The notes: generated by a model from the sequence alone, not told the origin. A DNA stretch of 64,000 bases from Streptomyces cinnabarinus (GCF_027270315.1 NZ_CP114413.1:1798001-1862000), one strand, 5' to 3'. Positions 16,492 to 24,904 are shown, counted from the first letter of the stretch. Numbers and translations are program-made.

Positions 16492-17919
16492 TCACTTCTT
16501 CGCGTTCGCCCACTCGTGCTGTGCCGCCACGTCCGCCTTCACCTCTGCCAGCTGGATGGCGACCGCGCTCGGCGCCGTACCACCCCGTCCGTTGCGGGAG
16601 GCCAGGGCGCCCTGGACGTTCAGGACCGAGCGGACCTCCGGGGTCAGGTGCTCGGAGATCTTCGCGAACTGGTCGTCCGTCAGGTCGTCCAGTTCCTTGT
16701 TCTCGGACTCCGCGACCTTCACACAGGCACCGGCGACCTCGTGCGCGACCCGGAACGGGACACCCTGCTTGACCAGCCACTCGGCGATGTCGGTGGCCAG
16801 GGAGAAGCCGGCCGGGGCCAGTTCCTCCATGCGGTCGCGGTGGACGGTGAGGGTGGCGATCATGCCGGTGAAGGCGGGGAGCAGCACGTCCAGCTGGTCA
16901 CAGGAGTCGAAGACCGGCTCCTTGTCCTCCTGGAGGTCGCGGTTGTACGCCAGCGGCAGGGCCTTGAGCGTGGCCATGAGGCCCGTCAGGTTGCCGATCA
17001 GACGGCCGCTCTTGCCGCGCGCCAGCTCCGCGATGTCCGGGTTCTTCTTCTGCGGCATGATCGACGAGCCAGTGGAGAACGCGTCGTGCAGGGTCACGAA
17101 GGAGAACTCCTTCGTGTTCCAGATGATGATCTCCTCGGCGATCCGGGAGACGTTGATCCCGATCATCGCGGTGATGAAGGCGAACTCGGCGACGAAGTCA
17201 CGCGAGGCCGTGCCGTCGATGGAGTTGGCGGCCGAGCCGTGCTCGAAGCCGAGGTCCTTGGCCACCGCCTCCGGGTCCAGGCCGAGGGAGGAGCCGGCCA
17301 GGGCGCCCGAGCCGTACGGGGAGACCGCCGTCCGCTCGTCCCACTGGCGCAGCCGCTCCGCGTCCCGGGACATGGCCTGCGCATGGGCGAGGACATGGTG
17401 GGCGAAGAGCACGGGCTGGGCGTGCTGGAGGTGGGTGCGGCCGGGCATCGCCACGTCCGGGTGGGCCTCGGCCAGGCCGACGAGGGCGTCCTGGAGGTCG
17501 GCGATGAGACCGGCGATGTTGCGGGCCTGGTCCCGCAGGTACATCCGGAAGAGGGTCGCGACCTGGTCGTTGCGGGAGCGTCCGGCGCGCAGCTTGCCGC
17601 CGAGGTCGGCGCCGAGGCGCTCCAGCAGGCCGCGCTCCAGGGCGGTGTGCACGTCCTCGTCGGCGATCGTGCCGACGAAGGTGCCGTCGGCGACGTCCAC
17701 GGCCAGCTGGTCCAGACCCGCGATCATCCGGTTCAGCTCGTCGTCGCTGAGCAGGCCCGCCTTGTGCAGCACGCGCGCGTGGGCGCGCGAACCGGCGATG
17801 TCGTACGGCGCGAGCCGCCAGTCGAAGTGGACCGAAGCGGACAGCCTGGCCAGTGCCTCGGCGGGGCCGTCCGCGAAACGTGCGCCCCAGAGCCGGACGT
17901 CACCGCTGTTGCTGCTCAC
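16492..17919 (-). CDS. argH: Argininosuccinate lyase
   Basis: This cytoplasmic enzyme splits argininosuccinate into arginine and fumarate, the last step of arginine synthesis. The 475 residues are normal for the family. The fumarase/ASL signature GSSIMPQKKNPDIAE with catalytic Ser, the GRTHLQHAQP segment, and LRAGRSRNDQVAT are present. The GTG start at 17919 follows AAGGAG by 8 nt. It follows argG after a 99-bp gap containing a strong hairpin. Confidence 0.96.
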   Translation of the reverse strand: MSSNSGDVRLWGARFADGPAEALARLSASVHFDWRLAPYDIAGSRAHARVLHKAGLLSDDELNRMIAGLDQLAVDVADGTFVGTIADEDVHTALERGLLERLGADLGGKLRAGRSRNDQVATLFRMYLRDQARNIAGLIADLQDALVGLAEAHPDVAMPGRTHLQHAQPVLFAHHVLAHAQAMSRDAERLRQWDERTAVSPYGSGALAGSSLGLDPEAVAKDLGFEHGSAANSIDGTASRDFVAEFAFITAMIGINVSRIAEEIIIWNTKEFSFVTLHDAFSTGSSIMPQKKNPDIAELARGKSGRLIGNLTGLMATLKALPLAYNRDLQEDKEPVFDSCDQLDVLLPAFTGMIATLTVHRDRMEELAPAGFSLATDIAEWLVKQGVPFRVAHEVAGACVKVAESENKELDDLTDDQFAKISEHLTPEVRSVLNVQGALASRNGRGGTAPSAVAIQLAEVKADVAAQHEWANAKK

Positions 17920-17952
17920 TTGCTGCGCTCCTTGGAGGATCTGGATGTGGCA

Positions 17953-17983
17953 CCGCCTCCCCGTGGCGTGAACGGGGAGGCGG
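17953..17983 (-). terminator. 12-bp hairpin between argG and argH
   Basis: The arms CCGCCTCCCCGT and ACGGGGAGGCGG are perfect and enclose a 7-nt loop. It lies downstream of argG and just upstream of the argH ribosome-binding site. It could be a partial terminator or an RNA-processing or stabilising element that adjusts argH relative to argG. Confidence 0.6.
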
Positions 17984-18018
17984 CCGTCAGGGGGGCGCCG
18001 GTCAGGCACCCGGGCCGG

Positions 18019-19374
18019 TCACGCCAGGTCACGCCGGGCGGCGATCTTCGACGACAGACTGTAGAGGTCGATGAAGCCCTTGGCCGCGGCCTGGTCGAAG
18101 GTGTCGCCGGTGTCGTAGGTGGCGAGGTCGAAGTCGTACAGCGAGGACTGCGAGCGACGGCCGGTCACCACCGCGCGTCCGCCGTGCAGGGTCATCCGGA
18201 TGTCACCGGTGACGTGGCCGTTCGCCTCGTCGATGAAGCCGTCCAGGGCGCGCTTGAGCGGGGAGAACCACTGGCCGTCGTAGACGAGTTCGCCCCAGCG
18301 CTGTTCGACCTGGCGCTTGTAGCGGGCGAGTTCGCGTTCGACGGTGACGTTCTCCAGCTCCTGGTGGGCGGTGATCAGGGCGATGGCGCCCGGGGCCTCG
18401 TAGACCTCGCGGGACTTGATGCCGACGAGCCGGTCCTCGACCATGTCGATCCGGCCGATGCCCTGGGCGCCGGCCCGCTCGTTGAGCTGCTTGATCGCCT
18501 GGAGGACGGTGACGGGCCTGCCGTCGAGGGCGACGGGGGCGCCCGCCTCGAAGGTGATGACCACCTCGTCGGCCTCGCGCGGGATCGCCGGGTTCCGGGT
18601 GTACTCGTAGATGTCCTCGGTCGGCGCGTTCCAGATGTCCTCCAGGAAGCCCGTCTCGACGGCGCGTCCGAAGACGTTCTGGTCGATGGAGTACGGGGAC
18701 TTCTTGGTGGTCGCGATCGGGAGCCGCCGGGCCTCGCAGAAGGCGATGGCCTTGTCCCGGGTCATCGCGTAGTCGCGGACCGGGACGACGCACCTCAGGT
18801 CGGGGGCGAGGGCGACGATGCCGGCCTCGAAGCGGACCTGGTCGTTGCCCTTGCCGGTGCAGCCGTGGGCGACGATGGTGGCGCCGTGCTTGCGGGCGGC
18901 GGCGACCAGGTGCTTGACGATCGCCGGGCGGGAGAGCGCGGAGACCAGCGGATAGCGGTCCATGTACAAGGCGTTGGCCTTGATCGCCGGAAGGCAGTAC
19001 CCGTCGGCGAACTCGTCGCGCGCGTCGGCGACTTCGGCCTCCACCGCGCCGCAGGCGAGGGCGCGCTTGCGGATGACGAGGGGGTGCCGCGGGAGTCCTG
19101 TGCGGTGCTCGCGGTGTCCGGTGCGTGCCCTCGGCGTGCCGGACGAAGGTCCTCGTAGCCGAGCTACTTGGGCCTTTGGCCGGTGCCGCGAGGGTGCGTG
19201 CTGGGCGCCGCGAGTGCTGTGCGGGACTCCCGCGGCACCCCCTAGGCCCTCGCCGCCCTGGCCGACGTCGACCGCGACGGCGACGACCTCGGCGCTGGTC
19301 TCCTCCGCGATCCAGCCGATGGCGACGGAGGTGTCCAGACCGCCCGAGTAGGCGAGTACGACGCGCTCGGTCAC
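18019..19374 (-). CDS. argG: Argininosuccinate synthase with a 54-residue in-frame insertion
   Basis: This enzyme joins citrulline and aspartate with ATP. The P-loop AYSGGLDTS is at residues 8-16, and the rest matches the approximately 400-residue family (GCTGKGNDQVRFE, TTKKSPYSIDQNVFGRA). The frame has 451 codons because an Arg/Pro/His-rich segment of about 54 residues lies between VAVDVGQGGE and VIRKRALACG, where relatives have only a few residues. The insertion corresponds exactly to a 163-bp hairpin. There is no frameshift or stop, so a longer protein can be made; activity is unknown. GTG 19374 has a strong GGAGGAG site. An ARG box lies upstream. Confidence 0.93.
   Translation of the reverse strand: MTERVVLAYSGGLDTSVAIGWIAEETSAEVVAVAVDVGQGGEGLGGAAGVPHSTRGAQHAPSRHRPKAQVARLRGPSSGTPRARTGHREHRTGLPRHPLVIRKRALACGAVEAEVADARDEFADGYCLPAIKANALYMDRYPLVSALSRPAIVKHLVAAARKHGATIVAHGCTGKGNDQVRFEAGIVALAPDLRCVVPVRDYAMTRDKAIAFCEARRLPIATTKKSPYSIDQNVFGRAVETGFLEDIWNAPTEDIYEYTRNPAIPREADEVVITFEAGAPVALDGRPVTVLQAIKQLNERAGAQGIGRIDMVEDRLVGIKSREVYEAPGAIALITAHQELENVTVERELARYKRQVEQRWGELVYDGQWFSPLKRALDGFIDEANGHVTGDIRMTLHGGRAVVTGRRSQSSLYDFDLATYDTGDTFDQAAAKGFIDLYSLSSKIAARRDLA
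19080..19242 (+). mobile_element. 163-bp hairpin element inserted in argG
   Basis: The plus strand folds end to end: base i pairs with base 38322-i from 19080/19242 inward to a CGA loop at 19160-19162. Of 80 pairs I count 58 Watson-Crick, 17 G-U and 5 mismatches, and none is A-C. The terminal arm starts GGGGGTGCCGCGGGAGTCC. On the argG mRNA strand the same 17 positions are A-C mismatches. This suggests an RNA made from the plus strand, antisense to argG, whose structure was kept. No obvious target-site duplication, promoter or transposase was found. Its mobility is inferred only from its absence in the protein family. Confidence 0.75.
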
Positions 19375-19402
19375 GGCTCTCTCCTCCTCTCCGCCCCGCT
19401 GT

Positions 19403-19437
19403 CATGCATGAGTATGCAGAACTCTGCATGATTCGTC
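19403..19437. promoter_or_regulatory. ARG box upstream of argG
   Basis: The region reads CATGCATGAGTATGCAG followed by AACTCTGCATGATTCGTC, two 18-bp ArgR half-operators with the TGCAT core. It lies 29 bp upstream of the argG start. The ArgR-arginine hexamer is expected to repress here. Confidence 0.85.
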
Positions 19438-19565
19438 AATCTGGGTGGATTCACTCGGGATCTGAACGCGAGAAACCGCTTTCTCGTACTCCTCGCCGGA
19501 CGCAGGCGCCGCGTTCGTACCGAGAGAGCACAGCGAACACCCCCCGACCCGAGTGAGGCTTCCGC

Positions 19566-20402
19566 ATGTCCAGGGCACTTCCGAAGTACAACAAGCGTCG
19601 CGTCGCGCTGATCGGCGGCGCCGCCGCGCTGGCGCTGTCCGGGGCGGTCATCGTCAACTCCGCGCTCGCCGGGGAGACGCCCAAGAGCGACGCCAGAACA
19701 CTGGCCGGTCCCGGCACCATCAGCTGCCCGGACGTCGCCTCGCAGCTCCCCGCCATCCCGGCCACCGCACAGGCCGAGGTCGACCGGAACCTCGCACTCC
19801 TGCAGACCCAGATCGACGAAGCCAACAAGCGCCTCGTCGACACCGTCGGCCAAGGCGGCCCCAACTTCGTCCAGAACGCCATCCTCGGCCCACTCGCCGG
19901 CAAGCGCACCGCCACCATCGACCGCATCGCCATCTCCATCGGCCGCACCGCCGAGAAGCCCCAGGGCCTCGGCACCCTGGCCGCCTGCACGCTGAACGCG
20001 GAAGGGGCCGCCGACACCGGCGGGGAGGCCGATGCCGGTGCGGGCGCCGGCGAGGAAGTCGAGGCCACGGCCAGTGCCGCCGCTCCGGAGGAGGAGGGCA
20101 ACACCGGCGTCGGCACCATCAGCTGCCCGGACGTCGCCTCGCAGCTCCCCGCCATCCCGGCCACCGCACAGGCCGAGGTCGACCGGAACCTCGCACTCCT
20201 GCAGACCCAGATCGACGAAGCCAACAAGCGCCTCGTCGACACCGTCGGCCAAGGCGGCCCCAACTTCGTCCAGAACGCCATCCTCGGCCCACTCGCCGGC
20301 AAGCGCACCGCCGCCATCGACCGCATCGCCATCTCCATCGGCCGCACCGCCGAGAAGCCCCAGGGACTTGGCACCCTGGCCGCCTGCACGCTCGACCAGT
20401 GA
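19566..20402 (+). CDS. Secreted protein with two nearly identical repeats
   Basis: This 278-residue protein of unknown function has an N-terminal signal sequence (KRRVALIGGAAALALSGAVI) ending near ALAGE. Two 93-residue modules follow, each starting GTISCPDVASQLPAIP and ending in LGTLAACTL, with one Cys near each end that could form a disulfide. A 40-residue acidic Ala/Glu/Gly linker joins them. The modules differ at three bases in 281, so the duplication is recent or kept identical by gene conversion. The gene is divergent from argG and ends in a strong hairpin. Confidence 0.82.
   Translation: MSRALPKYNKRRVALIGGAAALALSGAVIVNSALAGETPKSDARTLAGPGTISCPDVASQLPAIPATAQAEVDRNLALLQTQIDEANKRLVDTVGQGGPNFVQNAILGPLAGKRTATIDRIAISIGRTAEKPQGLGTLAACTLNAEGAADTGGEADAGAGAGEEVEATASAAAPEEEGNTGVGTISCPDVASQLPAIPATAQAEVDRNLALLQTQIDEANKRLVDTVGQGGPNFVQNAILGPLAGKRTAAIDRIAISIGRTAEKPQGLGTLAACTLDQ
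19713..19993 (+). repeat. 281-bp direct repeat, copy 1
   Basis: This copy is identical to 20112-20392 except for three substitutions (one in ACCGCC(A/G)CC, two in CAGGG(CCTC/ACTT)GG). The offset is exactly 399 bp, so the reading frame is kept. Confidence 0.95.
20112..20392 (+). repeat. 281-bp direct repeat, copy 2
   Basis: This is the second module of the duplicated secreted protein. It is 118 bp downstream of copy 1 and about 99% identical to it. Confidence 0.95.
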
Positions 20403-20420
20403 CGTAGCAGGCAGTCGCGG

Positions 20421-20449
20421 CCGCCCCGGCTATGCGCCGGCCGGGGCGG
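20421..20449 (+). terminator. Hairpin after the duplicated secreted protein
   Basis: The perfect 10-bp arms CCGCCCCGGC and GCCGGGGCGG enclose a 9-nt loop, 18 nt after the stop codon. Confidence 0.7.
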
Positions 20450-20487
20450 TCACGGCCATGTGCGGAGCCCGCGAAGCCGGAAATCTC

Positions 20488-20518
20488 TTTAGACAGGCGA
20501 AAGATTAGCGAGCATAAT
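20488..20518 (+). promoter_or_regulatory. Candidate promoter of the flavin-oxidase-like gene
   Basis: TTAGAC (20489-20494) and CATAAT (20513-20518) are 18 nt apart, and the ATG follows at 20527, so the transcript would have almost no leader. A short inverted repeat GATTA/TAATC overlaps the -10. Confidence 0.45.
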
Positions 20519-20526
20519 CATGAGCC

Positions 20527-21114
20527 ATGGGAAAGACCTATGAGCGCATAGACGGCCGCCTCCGCTCCTTCATCGAGGCACAGCCCCTCTTCTTCACCGC
20601 GACCGCGCCCCTGTCCGGGGACGGCACGGTCAACCTCTCCCCCAAGGGCCTCAAGGGCTCCTTCGCGGTGCTGGACGAACTGACCGTGGCCTACCTGGAC
20701 TTCGCCGGATCCAACGCCGAGACCATCGCGCATCTGCGGGAGAACGGGCGGATCACCCTGATGTGGTGCGCCTTCCAGGGCCCGCCGACCATCGTCCGGG
20801 TGCACGGCCGCGGCGAGCCGGTCTTCCGGGACGACCCGCGCTTCGCGGAGCTGCTCGCGCACTTCCCCGGCATCGACCCCGGTCCGCACGGACTGCGCGC
20901 CGTCATCGTCGTGACGGCCGAACTCGTCCGGGACACCTGCGGATACGCGGTGCCCTTCATGTCGTACGACGAGGAACGCGATCTGCACCAGAAGCGGTTC
21001 GCGCGGGAGGACGACGCGTCGCTGAACGCCTACTTCACCAAGAAGGAGCACATCGCGTCGAGCCTGGACGGCCTACCCGGGCTGCCGTTGCCCCTGCCCC
21101 CGTCCACGGTCTGA
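20527..21114 (+). CDS. Pyridoxamine 5'-phosphate oxidase-family flavoprotein
   Basis: This 195-residue protein has the split-barrel flavin-binding fold: an N-terminal FFTATAPLSGDGTVNLSPKG strand region and LRENGRITLMWCAFQGPPTIVRVHG. It probably binds FMN or F420; the substrate is unknown. The C-terminal part is longer than in PdxH and lacks its signature. It is followed by the L,D-transpeptidase gene with only 3 bp between them. Confidence 0.8.
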   Translation: MGKTYERIDGRLRSFIEAQPLFFTATAPLSGDGTVNLSPKGLKGSFAVLDELTVAYLDFAGSNAETIAHLRENGRITLMWCAFQGPPTIVRVHGRGEPVFRDDPRFAELLAHFPGIDPGPHGLRAVIVVTAELVRDTCGYAVPFMSYDEERDLHQKRFAREDDASLNAYFTKKEHIASSLDGLPGLPLPLPPSTV

Positions 21115-21117
21115 GCC

Positions 21118-21813
21118 ATGCGCCCCGGTGTCGTCGCCCTCGCCTCCGCCTCCCTCGTGCTGCTCGGTGCCGCGCCGCCCGGCCCCGCGCCGCTGCCGGC
21201 CCGGATGGCGGACACCGGCGGCGGCACCCAGCTGATCACCGCCGTCGCCGCCCGCACCGGCGCCACCGAGGGCACGGTCATCTGGTGGGACCTGCGCGAC
21301 GGCCACTGGGTGCGGACCGGTACCGCGCCGGCCCGCTTCGGGGCGAACGGCCTCGTCGAGGGCGCCGCGCGCGAGCAGGGCACCAGCACCACCCCCACGG
21401 GGCTCTATGACCTGCCGTACGCCTTCGGCATCAAGGCGGCGCCGCGCGGTACGGCGTACAAGTACCGTCCGGTGCGCCGGGATTCGTGGTGGTGCCAGGA
21501 CAACGACTCGCGCTTCTACAACCGCTGGACCGAGCCGCGCGCGGCGGACTGCCGGGCCGCCGAGTCGGAGCGGCTGATCTCCTACACCGCCCAGTACGCG
21601 CACGCGCTCGTCATCGGCTTCAACTACGCCGAGCCGGTGCGCGGCCGGGGCGCCGGGATCTTCCTGCATGTCAACGGGTCCGGGGCGACGGCCGGTTGTG
21701 TGTCGGTGCCGGCCGCCGGGATGCGGCGGATCCTGCGCTGGGCCGATCCCGCCCGAAAGCCGCACATCGCCATCGGAACCACGGACGGTCCAACAGCCGT
21801 CACGCGCTACTGA
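21118..21813 (+). CDS. L,D-transpeptidase (YkuD-like), secreted
   Basis: This 231-residue protein has an N-terminal signal-like hydrophobic stretch and a YkuD/ErfK catalytic motif: His in IFLHVNGSG and Cys in ATAGCVSVP. It would cross-link or modify peptidoglycan outside the membrane. Two further Cys (WWCQDND, ADCRAAE) lie in the middle. The N-terminal domain before the catalytic region is short. It probably forms a transcription unit with the preceding flavoprotein. Confidence 0.83.
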   Translation: MRPGVVALASASLVLLGAAPPGPAPLPARMADTGGGTQLITAVAARTGATEGTVIWWDLRDGHWVRTGTAPARFGANGLVEGAAREQGTSTTPTGLYDLPYAFGIKAAPRGTAYKYRPVRRDSWWCQDNDSRFYNRWTEPRAADCRAAESERLISYTAQYAHALVIGFNYAEPVRGRGAGIFLHVNGSGATAGCVSVPAAGMRRILRWADPARKPHIAIGTTDGPTAVTRY

Positions 21814-21888
21814 ACACAAAGGCCGCCCCGCACGTACCTCTGGGCCGAGGGACCACGCCACTCCCCCTTGTCCGTTCCCGGAGGAACT

Positions 21889-23271
21889 GTGACCACCACG
21901 CTCGCAGGCGGGCGCGCCGCCCGCCGCCAGACGATGCGCCGCATCCGTCCGCGCCGCTCCCCGGCCGTCCCGTTGGTGATCGCCCTGTGGGCCGGCGCTG
22001 CGGCGGTGCTGTGGCTGTGGTGGGACAACACGCCGTCGCTGGCCGACAACACCGCGAAGATCCTGGCCGCGGGCCGGATCACCGGACTGCTCGCCGGGTA
22101 TCTGATGGCGCTCGTCGTGCTCCAGATGGCCCGGGTGCCCGCGCTGGAGCGGCGGGTGGGCTCCGACCGGGTGGCGCGCTGGCACGCGATGAGCGGCCGC
22201 TACACGATCTGCCTGGTCATCGCCCATGTCTTCCTCACCATGTGGGCGTACGCGCTCCAGGCGGGCAAGACGCTCGGCGACATCGTCCAGCAGACGACGG
22301 ACTCCATCAACACGCTGCCGGACATGGGCAAGGCGGCCATCGGCACCGGGCTGCTGTTCCTGATCGCCTTCCTCTCCATCGGCGGGGTCCGCCGCCGGGT
22401 GCCGTACGACACCTGGTATCACGTCCACCTGCTGACCTACGCGGCCGTGTACCTGACCTTCTGGCACCAGATCACCACCGGCAACGAGTTCGCCGTCGAG
22501 CCCTCCGCCAAGACCTTCTGGTACGGGCTCTACGGCATCGTCACCGCGCTGGTGGTCTGGTACCGGATCCTCACCCCGATCCGCCTCAACCTCCGGCACC
22601 GGATGTATGTCGAGGCGGTCATCGAGGAGACGCCGGGTGTGGTGTCCGTGCTGATCGGCGGGCGCAAGCTGCACCGCATGGGCGCGGAGGCCGGGCAGTT
22701 CTTCCGGTGGCGGTTCCTGGCGCCGGGCATGCGGTTCAGCTCCCACCCGTACTCGCTCTCGGCGGCGCCCCGCCCCGACATGCTGCGGATCACCGTCAAG
22801 GCGATCGGCGACCACAGTGAGCGGCTGCGCGAGCTGGAGCCCGGCACCAAGGTGTGGGCGGAGGGCCCGTACGGCGCGCTCACCGCCCAGCGGCGCAGCC
22901 GGGGCAAGGTGCTGCTGGTGGCGGGCGGCGTCGGGATCACGCCGATGCGCGCGCTGTTCGAGACGCTGCCCGGCGCCTCCGGCGACATCACGCTCCTCTA
23001 CCGCGCCAACAGCACGCAGGATCTGGCGCTGTGGGACGAGCTGTCCGCGATCGCCGAGGAGCGGGGCGCGCGGCTGATGTACGCGGTCAACAGCCCCGAC
23101 GGGGAGCGGCCGGACATCTCGGCGGAGCGGTTGCAGCAGAAGCTGCCGGACATCGACAAGCACGACGTCTTCATGTGCGGGCCGCCCGGCTTCGCGCAGT
23201 CCGTGTACGAAGCACTGCGCGGCGCGGGAGTGCCCGCCCGCCGCATCCATCACGAGTCGTTCGAGATGTGA
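21889..23271 (+). CDS. Ferric-reductase-like transmembrane FAD/NAD(P)H oxidoreductase
   Basis: This 460-residue membrane enzyme probably moves electrons from NAD(P)H through FAD and haem across the membrane. Six or so helices in residues 20-230 carry His pairs (RWHAMSG and VIAHVFL; WYHVHLL and TFWHQI) suitable for b-type haem. The FAD motif is HPYSLSAAP near residue 285 and the NAD(P) motif GGVGITPMRALFE, ending in FMCGPPGFAQ. GTG 21889 follows GGAGGAA. It leads an operon with the FMN-binding protein and ApbE, so its electrons may pass to covalently bound FMN outside. Confidence 0.87.
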   Translation: MTTTLAGGRAARRQTMRRIRPRRSPAVPLVIALWAGAAAVLWLWWDNTPSLADNTAKILAAGRITGLLAGYLMALVVLQMARVPALERRVGSDRVARWHAMSGRYTICLVIAHVFLTMWAYALQAGKTLGDIVQQTTDSINTLPDMGKAAIGTGLLFLIAFLSIGGVRRRVPYDTWYHVHLLTYAAVYLTFWHQITTGNEFAVEPSAKTFWYGLYGIVTALVVWYRILTPIRLNLRHRMYVEAVIEETPGVVSVLIGGRKLHRMGAEAGQFFRWRFLAPGMRFSSHPYSLSAAPRPDMLRITVKAIGDHSERLRELEPGTKVWAEGPYGALTAQRRSRGKVLLVAGGVGITPMRALFETLPGASGDITLLYRANSTQDLALWDELSAIAEERGARLMYAVNSPDGERPDISAERLQQKLPDIDKHDVFMCGPPGFAQSVYEALRGAGVPARRIHHESFEM

Positions 23272-23300
23272 GCGACGGGACTTCAGGAGCTGTTGGAGCG

Positions 23301-24104
23301 ATGAGGAAGACTCACCCCATCCGGCGTGTCGTGCTGGCGGGCGCCGCCACCGTGTCCGGGATCGTGCTGCTGCTGTCGCTGAAGCCGGCGTCGGATCCCG
23401 GGTCCGCGCAGGCGGCGGGCGGCGCGGCGCCGCAACAGACCGCGGCGGCACAGGAGTCGGCGCAGGGCGGCAACTCCGGGCAGACCGGCACGGTCACCGG
23501 GGACGCGGTGCAGACGGAGTACGGGCCGGTACAGGTGCGGCTGACGGTCAGCGGCGGCAAGGTCACCAAGGTGGAGGCCGTGCAGACGCCCAGTGGCGGG
23601 CGCAGTACGGAGGTCACCAACACCGCGGTGCCCCGGCTGAACCAGGCTGCGCTCGCGACGCAGAGCGCGGAGATCGACACGGTGTCGGGGGCGACGTACA
23701 CGAGCACCGGGTACAAGAAGTCCTTGCAGTCGGCCCTGGACCAGATGGAGAAGGCCGCGGGCGGCGCCGGGGCCGGTGACGGGGCCGGTGACGGGGCCGG
23801 TTCGGATGCCGGGGCCGGGGGCGCGGCGCAGGCTCGTACGGTCACCGGGGAGACGGTCAAGACGCAGTACGGGCCGGTGCAGGTACGGATCACCGTCACC
23901 GGCGGGAAGATCACCGCCGCGGAGGCCGTGCAGCAGCCGACCGGCGGCCAGTCCACGCAGATCAACGGCAACGCCGTGCCGAAGCTCAACGCCGCCGCGG
24001 TGGCGGCGGGCAGTGCCGACATCGACGCGGTGTCGGGGGCGACGTACACCAGCACCGGCTACAAGCAGTCGTTGCAGTCGGCCCTGGACCAGGCCGGTGG
24101 CTGA
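23301..24104 (+). CDS. Exported protein with two FMN-binding domains
   Basis: This 267-residue protein has an N-terminal membrane anchor or signal (VVLAGAATVSGIVLLLSL). Two FMN_bind domains follow, about residues 60-150 and 178-267, joined by a Gly/Ala/Asp linker with GAGDGAGDG repeats. Each domain ends in DxVSGATYTSTGYK, matching the ApbE flavinylation motif (DxxSGAT, FMN attached to Thr). It probably carries two covalent FMNs as an extracytoplasmic electron carrier between the reductase and an unknown acceptor. Its 3' end overlaps apbE. Confidence 0.88.
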   Translation: MRKTHPIRRVVLAGAATVSGIVLLLSLKPASDPGSAQAAGGAAPQQTAAAQESAQGGNSGQTGTVTGDAVQTEYGPVQVRLTVSGGKVTKVEAVQTPSGGRSTEVTNTAVPRLNQAALATQSAEIDTVSGATYTSTGYKKSLQSALDQMEKAAGGAGAGDGAGDGAGSDAGAGGAAQARTVTGETVKTQYGPVQVRITVTGGKITAAEAVQQPTGGQSTQINGNAVPKLNAAAVAAGSADIDAVSGATYTSTGYKQSLQSALDQAGG

Positions 24105-24900
24105 GGCGGTGGCCGAGTCGGCGGAAGCTCCCGCCGCGGTGCGTCAGGTGGAGGAGGTCATGGGAACCGTCTTCTCCTTCGACATCCGCGGCGGGGATCC
24201 GGAGACGGTACGGGCGGCGCTGACCGAGGCGGTGGCCGGGCTGCACCGGGTCGACGAGGTGTTCAGCACCTACCGCGACGACAGCGAGATCTCACGGCTG
24301 GGCCGGGGGGAGCTGACCGTCGAGGAGTGCGATCCCGATGTGGCGGCGGTGCTGGCCCTCGGCGAGGAGGCGGCCCGGATCAGCGACGGGTGGTTCTCGA
24401 CCACCTACGAGGGGCGCCTGGACCCCACGGGCATCGTGAAGGGCTGGGCGATCGAGCGGGCGGCACGGCTGCTGGCGGCGACGGCCGGGGTCACCGGCGT
24501 GAGCGTCAACGGCGGCGGCGATGTGCAGCTGCTGGGCGTGCCGGGTACCGAGCGACCGTGGCGGGTGGGGATCGCGGATCCGCTGCGTCCGGGTGGGCTG
24601 GCCGCGGTGATCTCGGCGGCGGGCACGACGGAGCTGGCGGTGGCCACGTCCGGGACGGCGGAGCGGGGGGCGCACATCGTCGACCCCCGCACCGGCCATA
24701 CGGCGGTGACGGACCTGGTCGCGGTGACGGTGGTGGCCCCCACGATCACCTGGGCGGACTGCTGGGCGACGGCGGCCTTCGCGATGGGGTCCCGGGAGGG
24801 CCTGCGCTGGCTGGAGGCACTGCCCGGCGTGGAGGCCCTGCTGATCACGGCAGGCGACGAGGTCCGCTGCACGGGCGGCTTGGCATCCCGACTCGGCTGA
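24097..24900 (+). CDS. apbE: FAD:protein FMN transferase
   Basis: This enzyme attaches FMN from FAD to Thr or Ser of exported flavoproteins; the neighbour upstream is the obvious target. Its 267 residues show family motifs MGTVFSFDI, LDPTGIVKGWAIERA, SVNGGGDVQLLG and ATSGTAERGAHIVDPRTG. GTG 24097, overlapping the previous gene, is taken as start; GTG 24109 or ATG 24160 are possible, but conserved residues precede ATG 24160. No signal peptide is evident with these starts. Confidence 0.9.
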   Translation: MAEAVAESAEAPAAVRQVEEVMGTVFSFDIRGGDPETVRAALTEAVAGLHRVDEVFSTYRDDSEISRLGRGELTVEECDPDVAAVLALGEEAARISDGWFSTTYEGRLDPTGIVKGWAIERAARLLAATAGVTGVSVNGGGDVQLLGVPGTERPWRVGIADPLRPGGLAAVISAAGTTELAVATSGTAERGAHIVDPRTGHTAVTDLVAVTVVAPTITWADCWATAAFAMGSREGLRWLEALPGVEALLITAGDEVRCTGGLASRLG

Positions 24901-24904
24901 GTGC

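Noticed and set aside
15775..19158. An 1127-codon open frame on the plus strand across argH and argG
   Set aside because: It is antisense to two well-recognised enzymes, has low-complexity Val/Gly/Arg composition and no domain motif.
19080..19242. Insertion sequence, intein or group I/II intron in argG
   Set aside because: It is only 163 bp, has no transposase, no intein Cys/Asn junctions and no intron core; it is a simple hairpin.
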